Positions 19,089-27,618 are shown, counted from the first letter of the stretch. The stretch: 64,000 nt of DNA from Pseudomonadota bacterium (GCA_039193195.1 JBCCWS010000015.1:53712-117711), one strand, 5' to 3'. The notes: generated by a model from the letters alone, not told the origin. Program-made: numbers and translations.

Positions 19089-19475
19089 ATGGCCAACTGC
19101 CAACACAAGTTTCTGCTGATTGAGCTACAAGAGGCTGTCGCCGGCATGAAGATGGCCACCCAGCTGATGGCGCACGACCCTACGAAGGGTGATGCGGCGG
19201 ACAACAGCCAACACATCGCGCGGAACCAGAAGCACGAACGCGATTACAAAAAGGCGCTTGCCCGCCTCGCGGCACTCGAAGCTTGGGAAGACCCGCTTAC
19301 CGCCACGGAGACCCTAAAGCAGCGTTACGGCACCGGTGCGTCGAGGTGGAGCACAGAAGCAGCGATTGCGGGCAGCGGAAGGCGGTTTGCGCGCAAGAAT
19401 CTCGCACGTTTGCGGGCGCGTCAGATGCTCTCGATCCAACCAATTGAAATACTGAAGAAAATAGATGACCGCTGA
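19089..19475 (+). CDS. Hypothetical protein in the tRNA-Pro island
   Basis: This is a 128-residue protein of unknown function starting at ATG 19089. It is mostly helical and charged (NQKHERDYKKALARLAALE; RRFARKNLARLRARQ), without signal peptide, membrane segment or Cys/His cluster. It ends only a few bases before the degenerate tRNA-Pro copy, so it is the last gene of the island. The ribosome-binding site is weak. It could be a small DNA-binding or accessory protein. Confidence 0.5.
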   Translation: MANCQHKFLLIELQEAVAGMKMATQLMAHDPTKGDAADNSQHIARNQKHERDYKKALARLAALEAWEDPLTATETLKQRYGTGASRWSTEAAIAGSGRRFARKNLARLRARQMLSIQPIEILKKIDDR

Positions 19476-19483
19476 GATAGCGA

Positions 19484-19533
19484 CCTGTCTTCCGGAGGCA
19501 GGGCCCGGAGGTTCGAATCTTCTCACCCCGACA
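19484..19533 (+). repeat. Degenerate tRNA-Pro 3' copy, probable attachment-site remnant
   Basis: This stretch repeats the anticodon arm, T-arm and acceptor 3' strand of the tRNA-Pro at 16777-16853, in the same orientation, with roughly eight to ten mismatches in 50 bases. The T-loop TTCGAAT and the CACCCCGAC end are kept; the CCA end is changed to CAA and the anticodon loop to TTCCGGA. No proper 5' half is present, so it is not a working tRNA. It is best read as the far attachment site of an element integrated in the tRNA gene. Confidence 0.75.
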
Positions 19534-20125
19534 ATTCAGTGAAGCCGCCCCGTCCGCCCCTTCGAACCGTCGCCTTGCGCGCGCTTACTGAGCTACAAGT
19601 ACCGATCCGGGTCCATGCCGCTACTGAGTATCCGAACTGCGTGGATGACCGGACCGGCAACCTGACAACGCAGCAGCCAACGATCGGTACCCAGTGCGCA
19701 GAGCTGCGTGTGAGCGGCTAGAAGTTGGGGAGAGACCCTAAGACCAGTGAGCGAGGGCTAACACAAGCACCAACAGCGTGGGGCGAGTCGGAGCGCTGCC
19801 CCAGAACTAGCGCCCGACCCCGCGCTATCGATCTGCGCGCCGGCAAGCATTGTCGCCACGATCGCCGGAAGCGCGCCGAGGGCCGCTGCCGACACGGACT
19901 TCGGTGCAGACGTTCACACTTTCACCCCATTTACCTATTATATTGAATAGCATCCGATCGACTTCCAGCACCACCACGATCGTGACGCCGGGCTGAAAGT
20001 GGCCGCGTAGCCGAATTCGACCGGCCACCAGATACGATCGCAGACACGGCTACTTGTGACAGCCCTTCCATCCAGCGAAACTACGCGCATGAGCGCCACC
20101 ACACTCTCAGTCCACCAACACAGCG
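19534..20125. other. Long gap right of the island, nothing recognised
   Basis: About 590 bases without a credible gene. The short open frames here lack ribosome-binding sites and family sequence. It may hold the promoter of the deacylase gene at 20126, or decayed island sequence. Confidence 0.4.
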
Positions 20126-21106
20126 ATGCCCCAGATGCCTGACAGTCAGCTCCCAACGGGCCTGTCCGTCAATCAGTTCATTGGCTTTCGGCCCGGTCCC
20201 AAGCTGCTCATCCTGGGGGCCGTGCACGGCAACGAGACGTGCGGCACGCGGGCCATCGAGCGCCTACGGCGGGAGATCGAGGAAGGCACCGTCCGCATCG
20301 ACTGCGGCACCCTCACGATGATCCCCATTACCAACCCGCTGGCCTACCGGCTGAAACGTCGCCACGGCGACCGCAACCTCAACCGCAATATGCGCATCGC
20401 CAGCGCCCCTGAGGATTTCGAGGACGCCGTCGCCAACGTGCTCTGCCCCCTGCTGGAGGCCCACGACATCCTGCTCGATCTGCATTCCTTCCACACCCCC
20501 GGTGTCCCCTTCGCCCTGTTCGGGCCACCGAACAACGACGATCACTTGCAACCGTTCGACAAGGCCGAGCAGGAGGAAGCGCTGGCACTTCACCTGGGGG
20601 TCGATCGCTTCGTTGAAGGCTGGTTGGAGACTTACGCGCAGGGCGTACGAGATCGCCTGGCACGCGGAGCCGAGGCGAACGTCGACTACGGCGTTGGCAC
20701 CACCGAGACAATCCGCCGCTACGGCGGCATGGGCATCACCCTGGAGTGCGGCCAACACGACGAGGACGAGGCGCCTCACCGCGCGTATCGGGCTGTCTGC
20801 GCCACCTTGTCACATCTCGCCATGGCCGCGGGATTACCGAGCCCCCCGCCACCGGCGCATCCCGAGGTGATTCGCCTCTACAAGGTGATCGATCGGCTGC
20901 ACCGCGACGACCGCTTCGTCCGAGACTGGCGCAGCTTCGAGAAGGTTGCGCGAGGCGATGTGATCGCCGTGCGTCACGACGGGGTGGAGCTGAGCGCTGA
21001 GACTGACGGGTGGATCGTCTTCCCCAATCCGAACGCTCAGGTAGACCAGGAGTGGTTTTACCTTGCCGGTAAGTCAGACCGCCTACGGCCAGCTCGAGGG
21101 CCGTGA
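20126..21106 (+). CDS. Succinylglutamate desuccinylase/aspartoacylase-family zinc hydrolase
   Basis: This 326-residue enzyme has the M14-type zinc site of the AstE/AspA family. LGAVHGNETCG provides His34 and Glu37, and LLDLHSFH provides His120. A downstream GITLECGQH block is like the catalytic Glu segment of the family. Members remove acyl groups from amino acids or related amides. The substrate cannot be told here: no arginine succinyltransferase genes are nearby, and the C-terminal beta domain differs from classical AstE. It stands alone, with long gaps on both sides. Confidence 0.82.
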   Translation: MPQMPDSQLPTGLSVNQFIGFRPGPKLLILGAVHGNETCGTRAIERLRREIEEGTVRIDCGTLTMIPITNPLAYRLKRRHGDRNLNRNMRIASAPEDFEDAVANVLCPLLEAHDILLDLHSFHTPGVPFALFGPPNNDDHLQPFDKAEQEEALALHLGVDRFVEGWLETYAQGVRDRLARGAEANVDYGVGTTETIRRYGGMGITLECGQHDEDEAPHRAYRAVCATLSHLAMAAGLPSPPPPAHPEVIRLYKVIDRLHRDDRFVRDWRSFEKVARGDVIAVRHDGVELSAETDGWIVFPNPNAQVDQEWFYLAGKSDRLRPARGP

Positions 21107-21509
21107 ACCTCGGCGTGACTCGCCACCGAAGCTCCCGCCGCGCCGAGGCGCTCGCTCTGGCGAACATGACGGCCTTGGAATGCACCGCGCGCCGAGCGCC
21201 GCCTACGAATAGGAACCTCATGTCGCAGGTGGCGCTGCGCATCCCATGCTCGTTGTGCGCCAGCTGCCGCCGCCGTCCGGCGCCACCGCCGTTGGGGGCT
21301 GGCGCCGGCTTACCCCATCGAATTGAGTTAAGCGCACCCGCTATTCGCACGAGCTGGGTTGTCGCTAGCGCCACCCGCCCCTTGACGAGAGTGGTTGAAT
21401 AGGTGGACGCGCTCGGGCACCTGGCCGCTACCGCTCACGGCAGCAGCCGCTGATCTGGTAAAAGAAAGCCCCAGCCCGGGAACCCGCTCGAACCGAAAGG
21501 AACCCCTGC
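21107..21509. other. Intergenic gap before cysS
   Basis: About 400 bases with several GC-rich short inverted repeats but no supported gene. It should hold the cysS promoter; no convincing -35/-10 pair was found by eye. Confidence 0.4.
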
Positions 21510-22919
21510 GTGACTTCGTCGCCAATTCGTCTTCACAACACGCTCACCCGGAAAACGGAGCCGTTGCGTACCGAACGACCAGACCGAGCGACGATGTACG
21601 TGTGTGGCCCTACGGTCTATAACTTCGCCCACATCGGCAACGCGCGGCCCGCCGTGGTGTTCGACGTGCTGTCGCGACTCCTGCGGCACGACTACGGCGA
21701 GGTGGTCTACGCCCGCAACTTCACCGACGTGGACGACAAGATCAACGCGGCCGCGGCCGATGAGTGCATCCCCATCGGCACCCTGACAAACCGCTACATC
21801 GCGGCCTATCACGAGGACATGCAGGCCCTGGGCGTGCTGACGCCCGACCTAGAGCCGCGGGTCACCGATCACATCCCGGCCATCATCGAACTGATCGAAG
21901 CCCTGATCGAGCGCGGCCATGCCTACGTCGAGCAGGGCCATGCCCTGTTCCACGTGCCCTCCTACGGTGCCTACGGCGAACTGTCGGGGCGGCGCACGGA
22001 GGACATGCTGGCGGGCGCGCGCGTGGAGGTCGCCCCCTACAAGCGCGATCCGATGGACTTCGTGCTGTGGAAACCCTCCACGGCGGACCTGCCAGGTTGG
22101 GATAGCCCCTGGGGCCGAGGTCGGCCGGGCTGGCATGTCGAGTGCTCGGCCATGATCGGTCAGCACCTAGGCCACACGATCGATATTCACGGCGGCGGCC
22201 AGGACCTGGTGTTCCCCCACCATGAGAACGAGATCGCTCAGGGCACGTGCGCCCACGGCGAGCTCTACTGCCACACGTGGGTCCACAACAGCTTCGTCAC
22301 CGTGGACGGGCAGAAGATGTCGAAGTCACTCGGCAACGTTCTGCTGGTGCGGGATCTGCTGGCGCAAGCCCCGGGCGAGGCCATTCGCCTGGCGCTGCTC
22401 TCGACCCAGTATCGGCGGCCGCTCGATTGGAGCGCGAAGCGTCTGAGGGCAGCGAAGCAGACTCTGACGCGGTACTACGAGAGCCTGGCGAAGGTCGAGA
22501 ACATCCCCGCCCCCGCGCAGGCCGAGGCGGACCCGGCCGTGCTCGAGGCCCTGCGCAACGATCTGAACGTGCCGGGTGCGATGGCGCGCCTGCACGTGCT
22601 GGCCGCCGCTCTCGACAACGCCGACTCGGCCGCCGAGCGCGCGCAAGCCAAAGCGGCCCTACTCTCATCCGCCGGGCTCATGGGACTGCTACAGCAGGCT
22701 CCGCAGGAGGCGCTGGCAACCCTGCGGCCAACTACCGCCACGGCGCGAGCCAATGAGGCTCACCTAAAGCAACTGCTGGCTGAGCGTGAACAAGCACGGC
22801 GAGATCGGGACTACGCCAAGGCCGATGCCCTGCGCAAGAAAGTGGAGGATGCCGGGTTTACGGTCGAGGACACGCCCGACGGCCCGCTCCTGCGGCCGGC
22901 CGCGCAAGAGCCGGCGTAG
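21510..22919 (+). CDS. cysS: Cysteinyl-tRNA synthetase
   Basis: This 469-residue class I aminoacyl-tRNA synthetase charges tRNA-Cys. The HIGH-type motif is in CGPTVYNFAHIGNAR near residue 30. The KMSKS motif is in GQKMSKSLGN near residue 270. Zinc-binding residues are visible around ECSAMIG and HHENEIAQ. The length matches E. coli CysS. The GTG at 21510 has AAAGGA about 8 nt upstream. It is convergent with the nitrile hydratase-type genes. Confidence 0.97.
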   Translation: MTSSPIRLHNTLTRKTEPLRTERPDRATMYVCGPTVYNFAHIGNARPAVVFDVLSRLLRHDYGEVVYARNFTDVDDKINAAAADECIPIGTLTNRYIAAYHEDMQALGVLTPDLEPRVTDHIPAIIELIEALIERGHAYVEQGHALFHVPSYGAYGELSGRRTEDMLAGARVEVAPYKRDPMDFVLWKPSTADLPGWDSPWGRGRPGWHVECSAMIGQHLGHTIDIHGGGQDLVFPHHENEIAQGTCAHGELYCHTWVHNSFVTVDGQKMSKSLGNVLLVRDLLAQAPGEAIRLALLSTQYRRPLDWSAKRLRAAKQTLTRYYESLAKVENIPAPAQAEADPAVLEALRNDLNVPGAMARLHVLAAALDNADSAAERAQAKAALLSSAGLMGLLQQAPQEALATLRPTTATARANEAHLKQLLAEREQARRDRDYAKADALRKKVEDAGFTVEDTPDGPLLRPAAQEPA

Positions 22920-23122
22920 GGGTCCAGGCTGGCGCGTGGGTTGGTGGCGAGTCAGCGCTTGCGCTCGCCGACGAACGCGCCGAAGGCCACGCCTGCGCTG
23001 CCCCTCCCCTTTCCCTACGCCTCAACGCCAGCGGGGGTTGTACTGCGCGCGACAGTAGGCGCGTGTCACCCCCACCGGCCGCCAACGTTCGTGCTTGCTT
23101 CGCCGCCCGCGCACCCGATCGC

Positions 23123-23743
23123 TCAGGCGCTCAGCACCCGCTGGGTGCCGATCAGCGAGTCCCGGGTGACTAACGCAGCGAGGCGCGCCTCATCCCACCC
23201 CTCGCTCCCCGCCGGCCGCTGGGGCAGTACCATATAGCGCAGCTCTGCGGTGGAATCGTGCACGCGCACGTGCACGCGCTCATCGAGTGAGACCCCAAAC
23301 TCCGCCAGCACGGCGCGCGGCTCGCGCACCACCCGCGCCCGGTATGCCTTCGACTTGTACCACGCCGGCGACGTGCCGAGCAGCGCCCGCGGGTAGCAGG
23401 AACACAAGGTGCAGACGATCACGTTGTGCGCCTCATCAGTGTTCTCGACGACCGTGAACTCCGTGGGCGAGAGGTCGAAGCCGAATTCCCTGATCGCCTC
23501 CGCGCCGTTAGCAAGCAATCGGGAGCGGAAGGCGGGATCGGCCCAAGCCCTGGCGGTGAGGCGAGCGCCGTTGTGGGGCGAGGCGCCCTGCATCTTGGCG
23601 ATCATGGCCAGCTCTTCTTGCAACGTGTAGTGGCCGCCTTCAATCAGCAGCTCCCGCAGGGCGAGACCGACGAGCGCGCCGTCGCTGGTCGGCTCCCGGT
23701 GATCCGCCTGGAGCGTGTTGCTGTGATCGTGATCGCCGCTCAC
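23123..23743 (-). CDS. Nitrile hydratase alpha-type (or thiocyanate hydrolase gamma-type) metal subunit
   Basis: This 206-residue subunit carries the metal claw VCTLCSCYP with cysteines 111, 114 and 116. In this family two of these are oxidised after translation and bind low-spin Co(III) or Fe(III). The Thr in CTLCSC is typical of the cobalt type. The segment SPAWYKSKAYRARVVREPR is also conserved in family members. Its start codon overlaps the stop of the beta C-terminal-like gene by one base (TAGTG), with GGAGG upstream, so translation is coupled. Nitrile hydratase turns nitriles into amides; thiocyanate hydrolase is the alternative because the beta subunit is split. No separate activator gene is seen. 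Confidence 0.87.
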   Translation of the reverse strand: MSGDHDHSNTLQADHREPTSDGALVGLALRELLIEGGHYTLQEELAMIAKMQGASPHNGARLTARAWADPAFRSRLLANGAEAIREFGFDLSPTEFTVVENTDEAHNVIVCTLCSCYPRALLGTSPAWYKSKAYRARVVREPRAVLAEFGVSLDERVHVRVHDSTAELRYMVLPQRPAGSEGWDEARLAALVTRDSLIGTQRVLSA

Positions 23744-24027
23744 TACGCCTCCTCGAGCCAGTGCTCGAACACCTCGAGCTCGAGAACATCATCGGGCGCG
23801 CCGGCGTAGTTGGCCCACAGGTCTCGCTGTGGGATACGCACCCGATACAGGCGCGTGAGCGGCTCGCCATCACCGCGTATGAATTGCTCCGGCTGCCCGT
23901 GCATGCCGCAAACACGTTCGATCGTGCCTACGCGGCCCTTGGCGTACCAGGGCACTCGATGGTGCACAGAGGGCGTGCGATCAGCGATGCGCACGCGTTG
24001 ATCGACAGCGAAGCGCGGCGCACTCAA
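23743..24027 (-). CDS. Nitrile hydratase beta subunit, C-terminal-domain protein
   Basis: This 94-residue protein equals only the C-terminal domain of nitrile hydratase beta: HHRVPWYAKGRVGTIERVCG and LYRVRIPQRDLWAN are the known blocks. Its start overlaps the stop of the upstream beta N-terminal-like gene by 4 bases (ATGA), and its stop overlaps the alpha start by one base. The split matches the separate subunits of thiocyanate hydrolase and of three-subunit nitrile hydratases such as the toyocamycin enzyme. A metallochaperone-like role is a second possibility, because activators of this family also resemble beta domains. Confidence 0.8.
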   Translation of the reverse strand: MSAPRFAVDQRVRIADRTPSVHHRVPWYAKGRVGTIERVCGMHGQPEQFIRGDGEPLTRLYRVRIPQRDLWANYAGAPDDVLELEVFEHWLEEA

Positions 24028-24353
24028 GGCGGTTCACCGGCGGTCGCGTGGCGCTTGCGGATTTCGGCGATGCGAGCGTTTAGCTGGCCCTGCGTCACCA
24101 CGCCCTTATCCAGCAGCGCGTGCGCGAGGGAAATCGCCCAACGTTCGTAGTAGGTGAGCCGCTCGTAGTCTTCGGGAGCGAGGCGCTCGATGCCGTCGCG
24201 CAGCTCCGCGAAGTCCGTAAAAAGCCCCTTGGCCATGGCGAGGCGCACCATGGCGTCGACTTGCCACTCCCACCAAGCCGTATCGTGCTCGCTAGGGTCG
24301 ATGGGGCCCGCGTGGGCGCCGCCGATGTCGTGGGGGCCGCAAGGTCTGGTCAT
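24024..24353 (-). CDS. Nitrile hydratase beta subunit, N-terminal-domain protein
   Basis: This 109-residue protein matches the N-terminal part of nitrile hydratase beta: HDIGGAHAGP replaces the usual D-x-G-G start. A WEWQVDAMVRLAMAKGLF helix and LTYYERWAISLAHALLDKG follow. The ATG at 24353 (MTRPCGPHD) is chosen because the family sequence begins there; the frame is open to 24395. It lies 48 nt after the GH17 gene in the same direction and overlaps the next gene by 4 bases. With its two partners it should form one heteromeric hydratase. Confidence 0.8.
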   Translation of the reverse strand: MTRPCGPHDIGGAHAGPIDPSEHDTAWWEWQVDAMVRLAMAKGLFTDFAELRDGIERLAPEDYERLTYYERWAISLAHALLDKGVVTQGQLNARIAEIRKRHATAGEPP

Positions 24354-24401
24354 GCCCCGATTAGAGCGCTGCTGGATGCGCGTCACAACCCGCACGCCGC
24401 C

Positions 24402-25436
24402 CTACTGCAGAGCTACCTTGGGCGTGCGATCGGTCTTGTATAGGCCCCAGTGCTTCTCCGCCTTGTCCAAGGGGTTGTCGCCGTCGAAGCCGCCCTTCCA
24501 GTTTTCGTCGAAGGACGAGAAGTAGAAGGAGATCACCCCGTTGGCCTCGGCCCAGGCGTCGTACTGAGCGAAGAAGGTCTTCTGCTCGGCCTCGCCGGCC
24601 TTGCCCGTGAGGCCACCCTCGTAGCTGCCGTCACCGTAGACGCGGCTCGTGGGCCAGCCGGTCTCGCAGTAAGCGATGGTGTGCTCGGGGTGCAAGGCCT
24701 GGATATCGTTGTAGGTCGACTCGGTCCAGTCCATGGCGATGTCGAGGGTCTTGTCGTTCCAGAAGGCGTAGGCGTGGAGGCAAATGAAGTCGAGCTCATT
24801 GGCGATGCGCGGGGCCTGCGGCTTGTTCCAGAAGTTGTAGTCGTCGGCGACGGTGACCGGTTGCTTCACGTTGCTGCGCACGCGGCGGATCTGCTCGACC
24901 ACGTAGTCGAGGTTGGTGATGCGGTGGTACGACCAGTCCACCAGGATCTCATTGCCCACGTTCACCGCCAGGACGATCTCCGGGAAGGCGTTGGCGTACT
25001 CGATGGCGAGGCGCACCTGCTCATCGTTCTCCTCGTCGCTCTTATGAGAGTCGAGCCAGATGCCCTGCATCACGCGAATGGGCAGGTCGTTCTCCTCGAT
25101 CACCTCCAGGATGTTCTTCGACTGGGGATCCGCGCCATAGAGGCGGATCAGCTTCCAGCGCTCGGCGAGGATGGTGAGGTCCTCGAGGATATCGTCCTTG
25201 GAGGTGAGGGTACCGCCGGGGGCCTCGCCGTCGCGGTACGCGCCATAGGAGATGCCGTTGGCGATGGACGTGCCGTCGAGCATGGGCGCAAAGGGGCGCT
25301 TGTCGACGGCGACGGCCGCACCGCCCTGCCCATCACCGGTCGCTGGGACCGTCGCCGCCGCGTCGGGAGACTTCCCGGTGCATGCGGCCAGTGAGGCGGA
25401 CACGGCCACCAAGCAAAGCACCTTCAACACATCCAT
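24402..25436 (-). CDS. Glycoside hydrolase family 17-like lipoprotein
   Basis: This 344-residue exported lipoprotein has a short signal ending in the lipobox LAAC (Cys19) and a Gly/Ala-rich linker. A (beta/alpha)8 glucanase domain follows. VNVGNE (Glu163) and AYCETGWPTS (Glu258) fit the acid/base and nucleophile of GH17 beta-1,3-glucan hydrolases and transglycosylases. The start is set at ATG 25436 because it gives a proper lipoprotein signal; the frame is open up to 25535. Bacterial GH17 enzymes are often linked to glucan synthesis or remodelling, but no glucan synthase gene is next to it here. It is upstream of the nitrile hydratase-like genes and divergent from the ATP-grasp gene. Confidence 0.82.
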   Translation of the reverse strand: MDVLKVLCLVAVSASLAACTGKSPDAAATVPATGDGQGGAAVAVDKRPFAPMLDGTSIANGISYGAYRDGEAPGGTLTSKDDILEDLTILAERWKLIRLYGADPQSKNILEVIEENDLPIRVMQGIWLDSHKSDEENDEQVRLAIEYANAFPEIVLAVNVGNEILVDWSYHRITNLDYVVEQIRRVRSNVKQPVTVADDYNFWNKPQAPRIANELDFICLHAYAFWNDKTLDIAMDWTESTYNDIQALHPEHTIAYCETGWPTSRVYGDGSYEGGLTGKAGEAEQKTFFAQYDAWAEANGVISFYFSSFDENWKGGFDGDNPLDKAEKHWGLYKTDRTPKVALQ

Positions 25437-25744
25437 TTCGCCGATCTCGTGCCAAAAACTCTCATAGGGGCTGAAGTTACTACGTTGCGGCATTTCTTGC
25501 TGATCCATTGACGCGAACACCCTTTTTTGATTCATGACTAGTGCATCGCTCTTAAGATAGAGTCTTCACGACACCGTCACCAATCGCTGCACGGGTTGCA
25601 AAAGCAACGTGATCGGGTAGATTGCGCGCCAACCTCGGTGTTGCCGCGAGCCCGAATGCGCGCAGTTGTCCTCCCTATGACGCGCGCTCGACTCCAGAGC
25701 TTCGCCACTTCGCAACACCACCGTAACGGGCGAGACGCAAAATA
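25437..25744. other. Divergent intergenic region between the GH17 and ATP-grasp genes
   Basis: About 300 bases between two divergent genes. On the plus strand, TTGCAA at 25596-25601, a 16-nt spacer and TAGATT at 25618-25623 form a weak sigma-70-like promoter for the ATP-grasp gene. No operator repeats were seen. Confidence 0.35.
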
Positions 25745-26785
25745 ATGCGCGTGAAAGTCGATACCACCACCGCACGGCATCCCCGTTGCCTCGAAATCCC
25801 CCAGTCCGTTAAGGACTCCCTGCGCGTGCTGTTCCTTGCCAAGCACGCCTTGAGCGACGGCACCCCGGATGCCGAGGACGGCACCCACGCCACCTACCAC
25901 CGGGAGCTCCTGGACACGCTGCGAGAGATCGGCCTGCGCGTAACGCCGGCGAACAGCTTCAACGCGCTGACGAGCACGCCCGCGTGCGACTTCGTGATAT
26001 CCCTACTGAACCGCGCCGGCTTTCGCAACAGCGAAATGCTAGCGCCGCTGCTCGCCGAGTCCAAGGGCCTCCCCTACCTCGGCGGCTCACCGATCGTGCG
26101 CGGCCTCACGGACGATAAGCGCCTGCTGAAGCACGTGGTGGCCAACCTGGGCATCGCCACCCCGCCCTGGAAGCACTACGCGATCGGCGGCCTAGACACG
26201 AGCGCGCCGGCCTTTGACTGGGACTCGCTCATCATCAAGCCCAACGCCAGTTCCGCCTCTTGGGGTATCCACGTCACCTCACACTGGGGTGTCGCCCAAC
26301 GGCACATCGCCCAGCTGCAAGAAGAGGGCCACGACGTCATCGTGGAGCGCTACATCGATGGCACGGACCTCGCCGCACCGGTCATCGCCGCGCGCAACCC
26401 CTGGTACTTCCCCGTCATTCGCTACGACGGCGACAGCGGTCCGATCCGCACCTACGAGCAAAAGCGCGACCTCGTGCCGTCCTCGACCAAGCACGTGCTC
26501 CTAAGCGAGGGGCCCCTGAGCGATGAGGTGCTCGCCATGAGCCAGCGCATCGTGGAGGAGGTGTGGCCCTTCGATCACGGTCGCCTCGAGTATCGCGTGG
26601 ATGCGGCGACCGGTGAGGTGCACTTCATCGAGATGAACATCAACTGCAACCTCTGGTCTCGTAAGACCATCGCATCGGTCGGGCGACGGATCGGCGTGTC
26701 TCACCGTGAGCTCATCGAGACGATCATCTGCAGCAGCCTGGAGCGCCAGGGCCTGATCCCTCCCAGCGCGGTACAGGCGGCATGA
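25745..26785 (+). CDS. D-Ala-D-Ala ligase-like ATP-grasp protein
   Basis: This 346-residue protein has the layout of the Ddl branch of the ATP-grasp family. SKGLPYLGGSP and DDKRLLKHVVANLGIATPPW lead into IIKPNASSASWGI (ATP binding) and DVIVERYIDGTDL, and HFIEMNINCNLWS is the metal-binding E-x-N segment. Such enzymes join a carboxylate to an amine through an acyl phosphate. The substrate is unknown; it is not next to cell-wall genes, so a true D-Ala-D-Ala ligase role is unlikely. It overlaps the following nucleotidyltransferase gene by 4 bases (ATGA), so the two products probably act in one pathway. Confidence 0.8.
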   Translation: MRVKVDTTTARHPRCLEIPQSVKDSLRVLFLAKHALSDGTPDAEDGTHATYHRELLDTLREIGLRVTPANSFNALTSTPACDFVISLLNRAGFRNSEMLAPLLAESKGLPYLGGSPIVRGLTDDKRLLKHVVANLGIATPPWKHYAIGGLDTSAPAFDWDSLIIKPNASSASWGIHVTSHWGVAQRHIAQLQEEGHDVIVERYIDGTDLAAPVIAARNPWYFPVIRYDGDSGPIRTYEQKRDLVPSSTKHVLLSEGPLSDEVLAMSQRIVEEVWPFDHGRLEYRVDAATGEVHFIEMNINCNLWSRKTIASVGRRIGVSHRELIETIICSSLERQGLIPPSAVQAA

Positions 26786-27618
26786 GCCGCGAGGGTTACA
26801 CCGCCGTGGTACTCGCCGCGCAGCGACGCGGCGCAGACGACCCCCTCGCGCCCTTCTGCGACAACGGCAACAAGTGCCTAATCGATATGGCTGGCAAGCC
26901 GATGGTCGAGTGGGTACTGGATACGCTGCTAAGCGCGCCGCAGATCGCCCGCATCGTCATTTCGAGCGACGATGAGACCCTGCTCGCGCCTCTGCCCCGC
27001 TTCGACGATGACGTGGCCTCGGGTCGGATCTCGCTGGTGGCCTCGGGGCCGGATCTGTTCGCCAGCGTCGAAGCCGCCCTGGCGGGCCCCGAGGCCGCGC
27101 GCTTCCCAGCGATCATCACCACCGCCGACAACCCGCTGCTCACCCCGGCCATGCTCGAGCACTTTTGCGCCGAGCTCGAACGCACCGACGTGGACGCGGC
27201 CATCGCCATGACACCGGCGGATCTTCTGCGCGCCGAACACCCAAACGGCCAACGCCGCTTCTACGCCTTTACGGACGGCGAATTCTCAAACTGCAACCTC
27301 TACGCCCTCACCCGACCGAAGGCGGTGGGCGCAGCGGCGATGTTCCGCGGCGGCGGTCAGTTCCGCAAGAAGGCGATGCGCATCGTACGCGCCTTCGGCG
27401 TATTCAACTTCCTGCTCTACTTTCTCCATCGCCTCTCTCTTGACGACGTGGGTGTAAGGCTATCGAAGACCTTCGGTTGCCAGGTCGGTTTCGTTCGCAT
27501 GCCGTTCTCCGAGGCCTGCATCGACGTCGACAACGAGCGCACGATGCGCATCGCCCGGAAAATCCTCGAAGCCCGCATCACCGCGAACACACCGGCGCAG
27601 GTCCTTGCCGCCGGCTAG
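26782..27618 (+). CDS. MobA-like NTP transferase
   Basis: This 278-residue protein has a Rossmann-type nucleotidyltransferase domain. AVVLAAQRRG and KCLIDMAGKPMVEWVL form the NTP site, and ITTADNPLLTPAML holds the metal-binding Asp. The C-terminal part contains FNFLLYFLHRLSLDDVGVRL, which may lie against the membrane, and ends in a helical segment. Proteins of this kind activate small molecules or sugars with CTP or GTP. Its start overlaps the stop of the ATP-grasp gene. The natural substrate is unknown. The glycine-rich loop is shorter than in classical MobA, so a molybdopterin guanylyl role is doubtful. Confidence 0.78.
   Translation: MSREGYTAVVLAAQRRGADDPLAPFCDNGNKCLIDMAGKPMVEWVLDTLLSAPQIARIVISSDDETLLAPLPRFDDDVASGRISLVASGPDLFASVEAALAGPEAARFPAIITTADNPLLTPAMLEHFCAELERTDVDAAIAMTPADLLRAEHPNGQRRFYAFTDGEFSNCNLYALTRPKAVGAAAMFRGGGQFRKKAMRIVRAFGVFNFLLYFLHRLSLDDVGVRLSKTFGCQVGFVRMPFSEACIDVDNERTMRIARKILEARITANTPAQVLAAG

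Noticed and set aside
26782..27618. Molybdopterin guanylyltransferase MobA for the molybdenum hydroxylase nearby
   Set aside because: The glycine-rich loop and overall length differ from MobA, and the gene is coupled to a ligase rather than to molybdenum genes.
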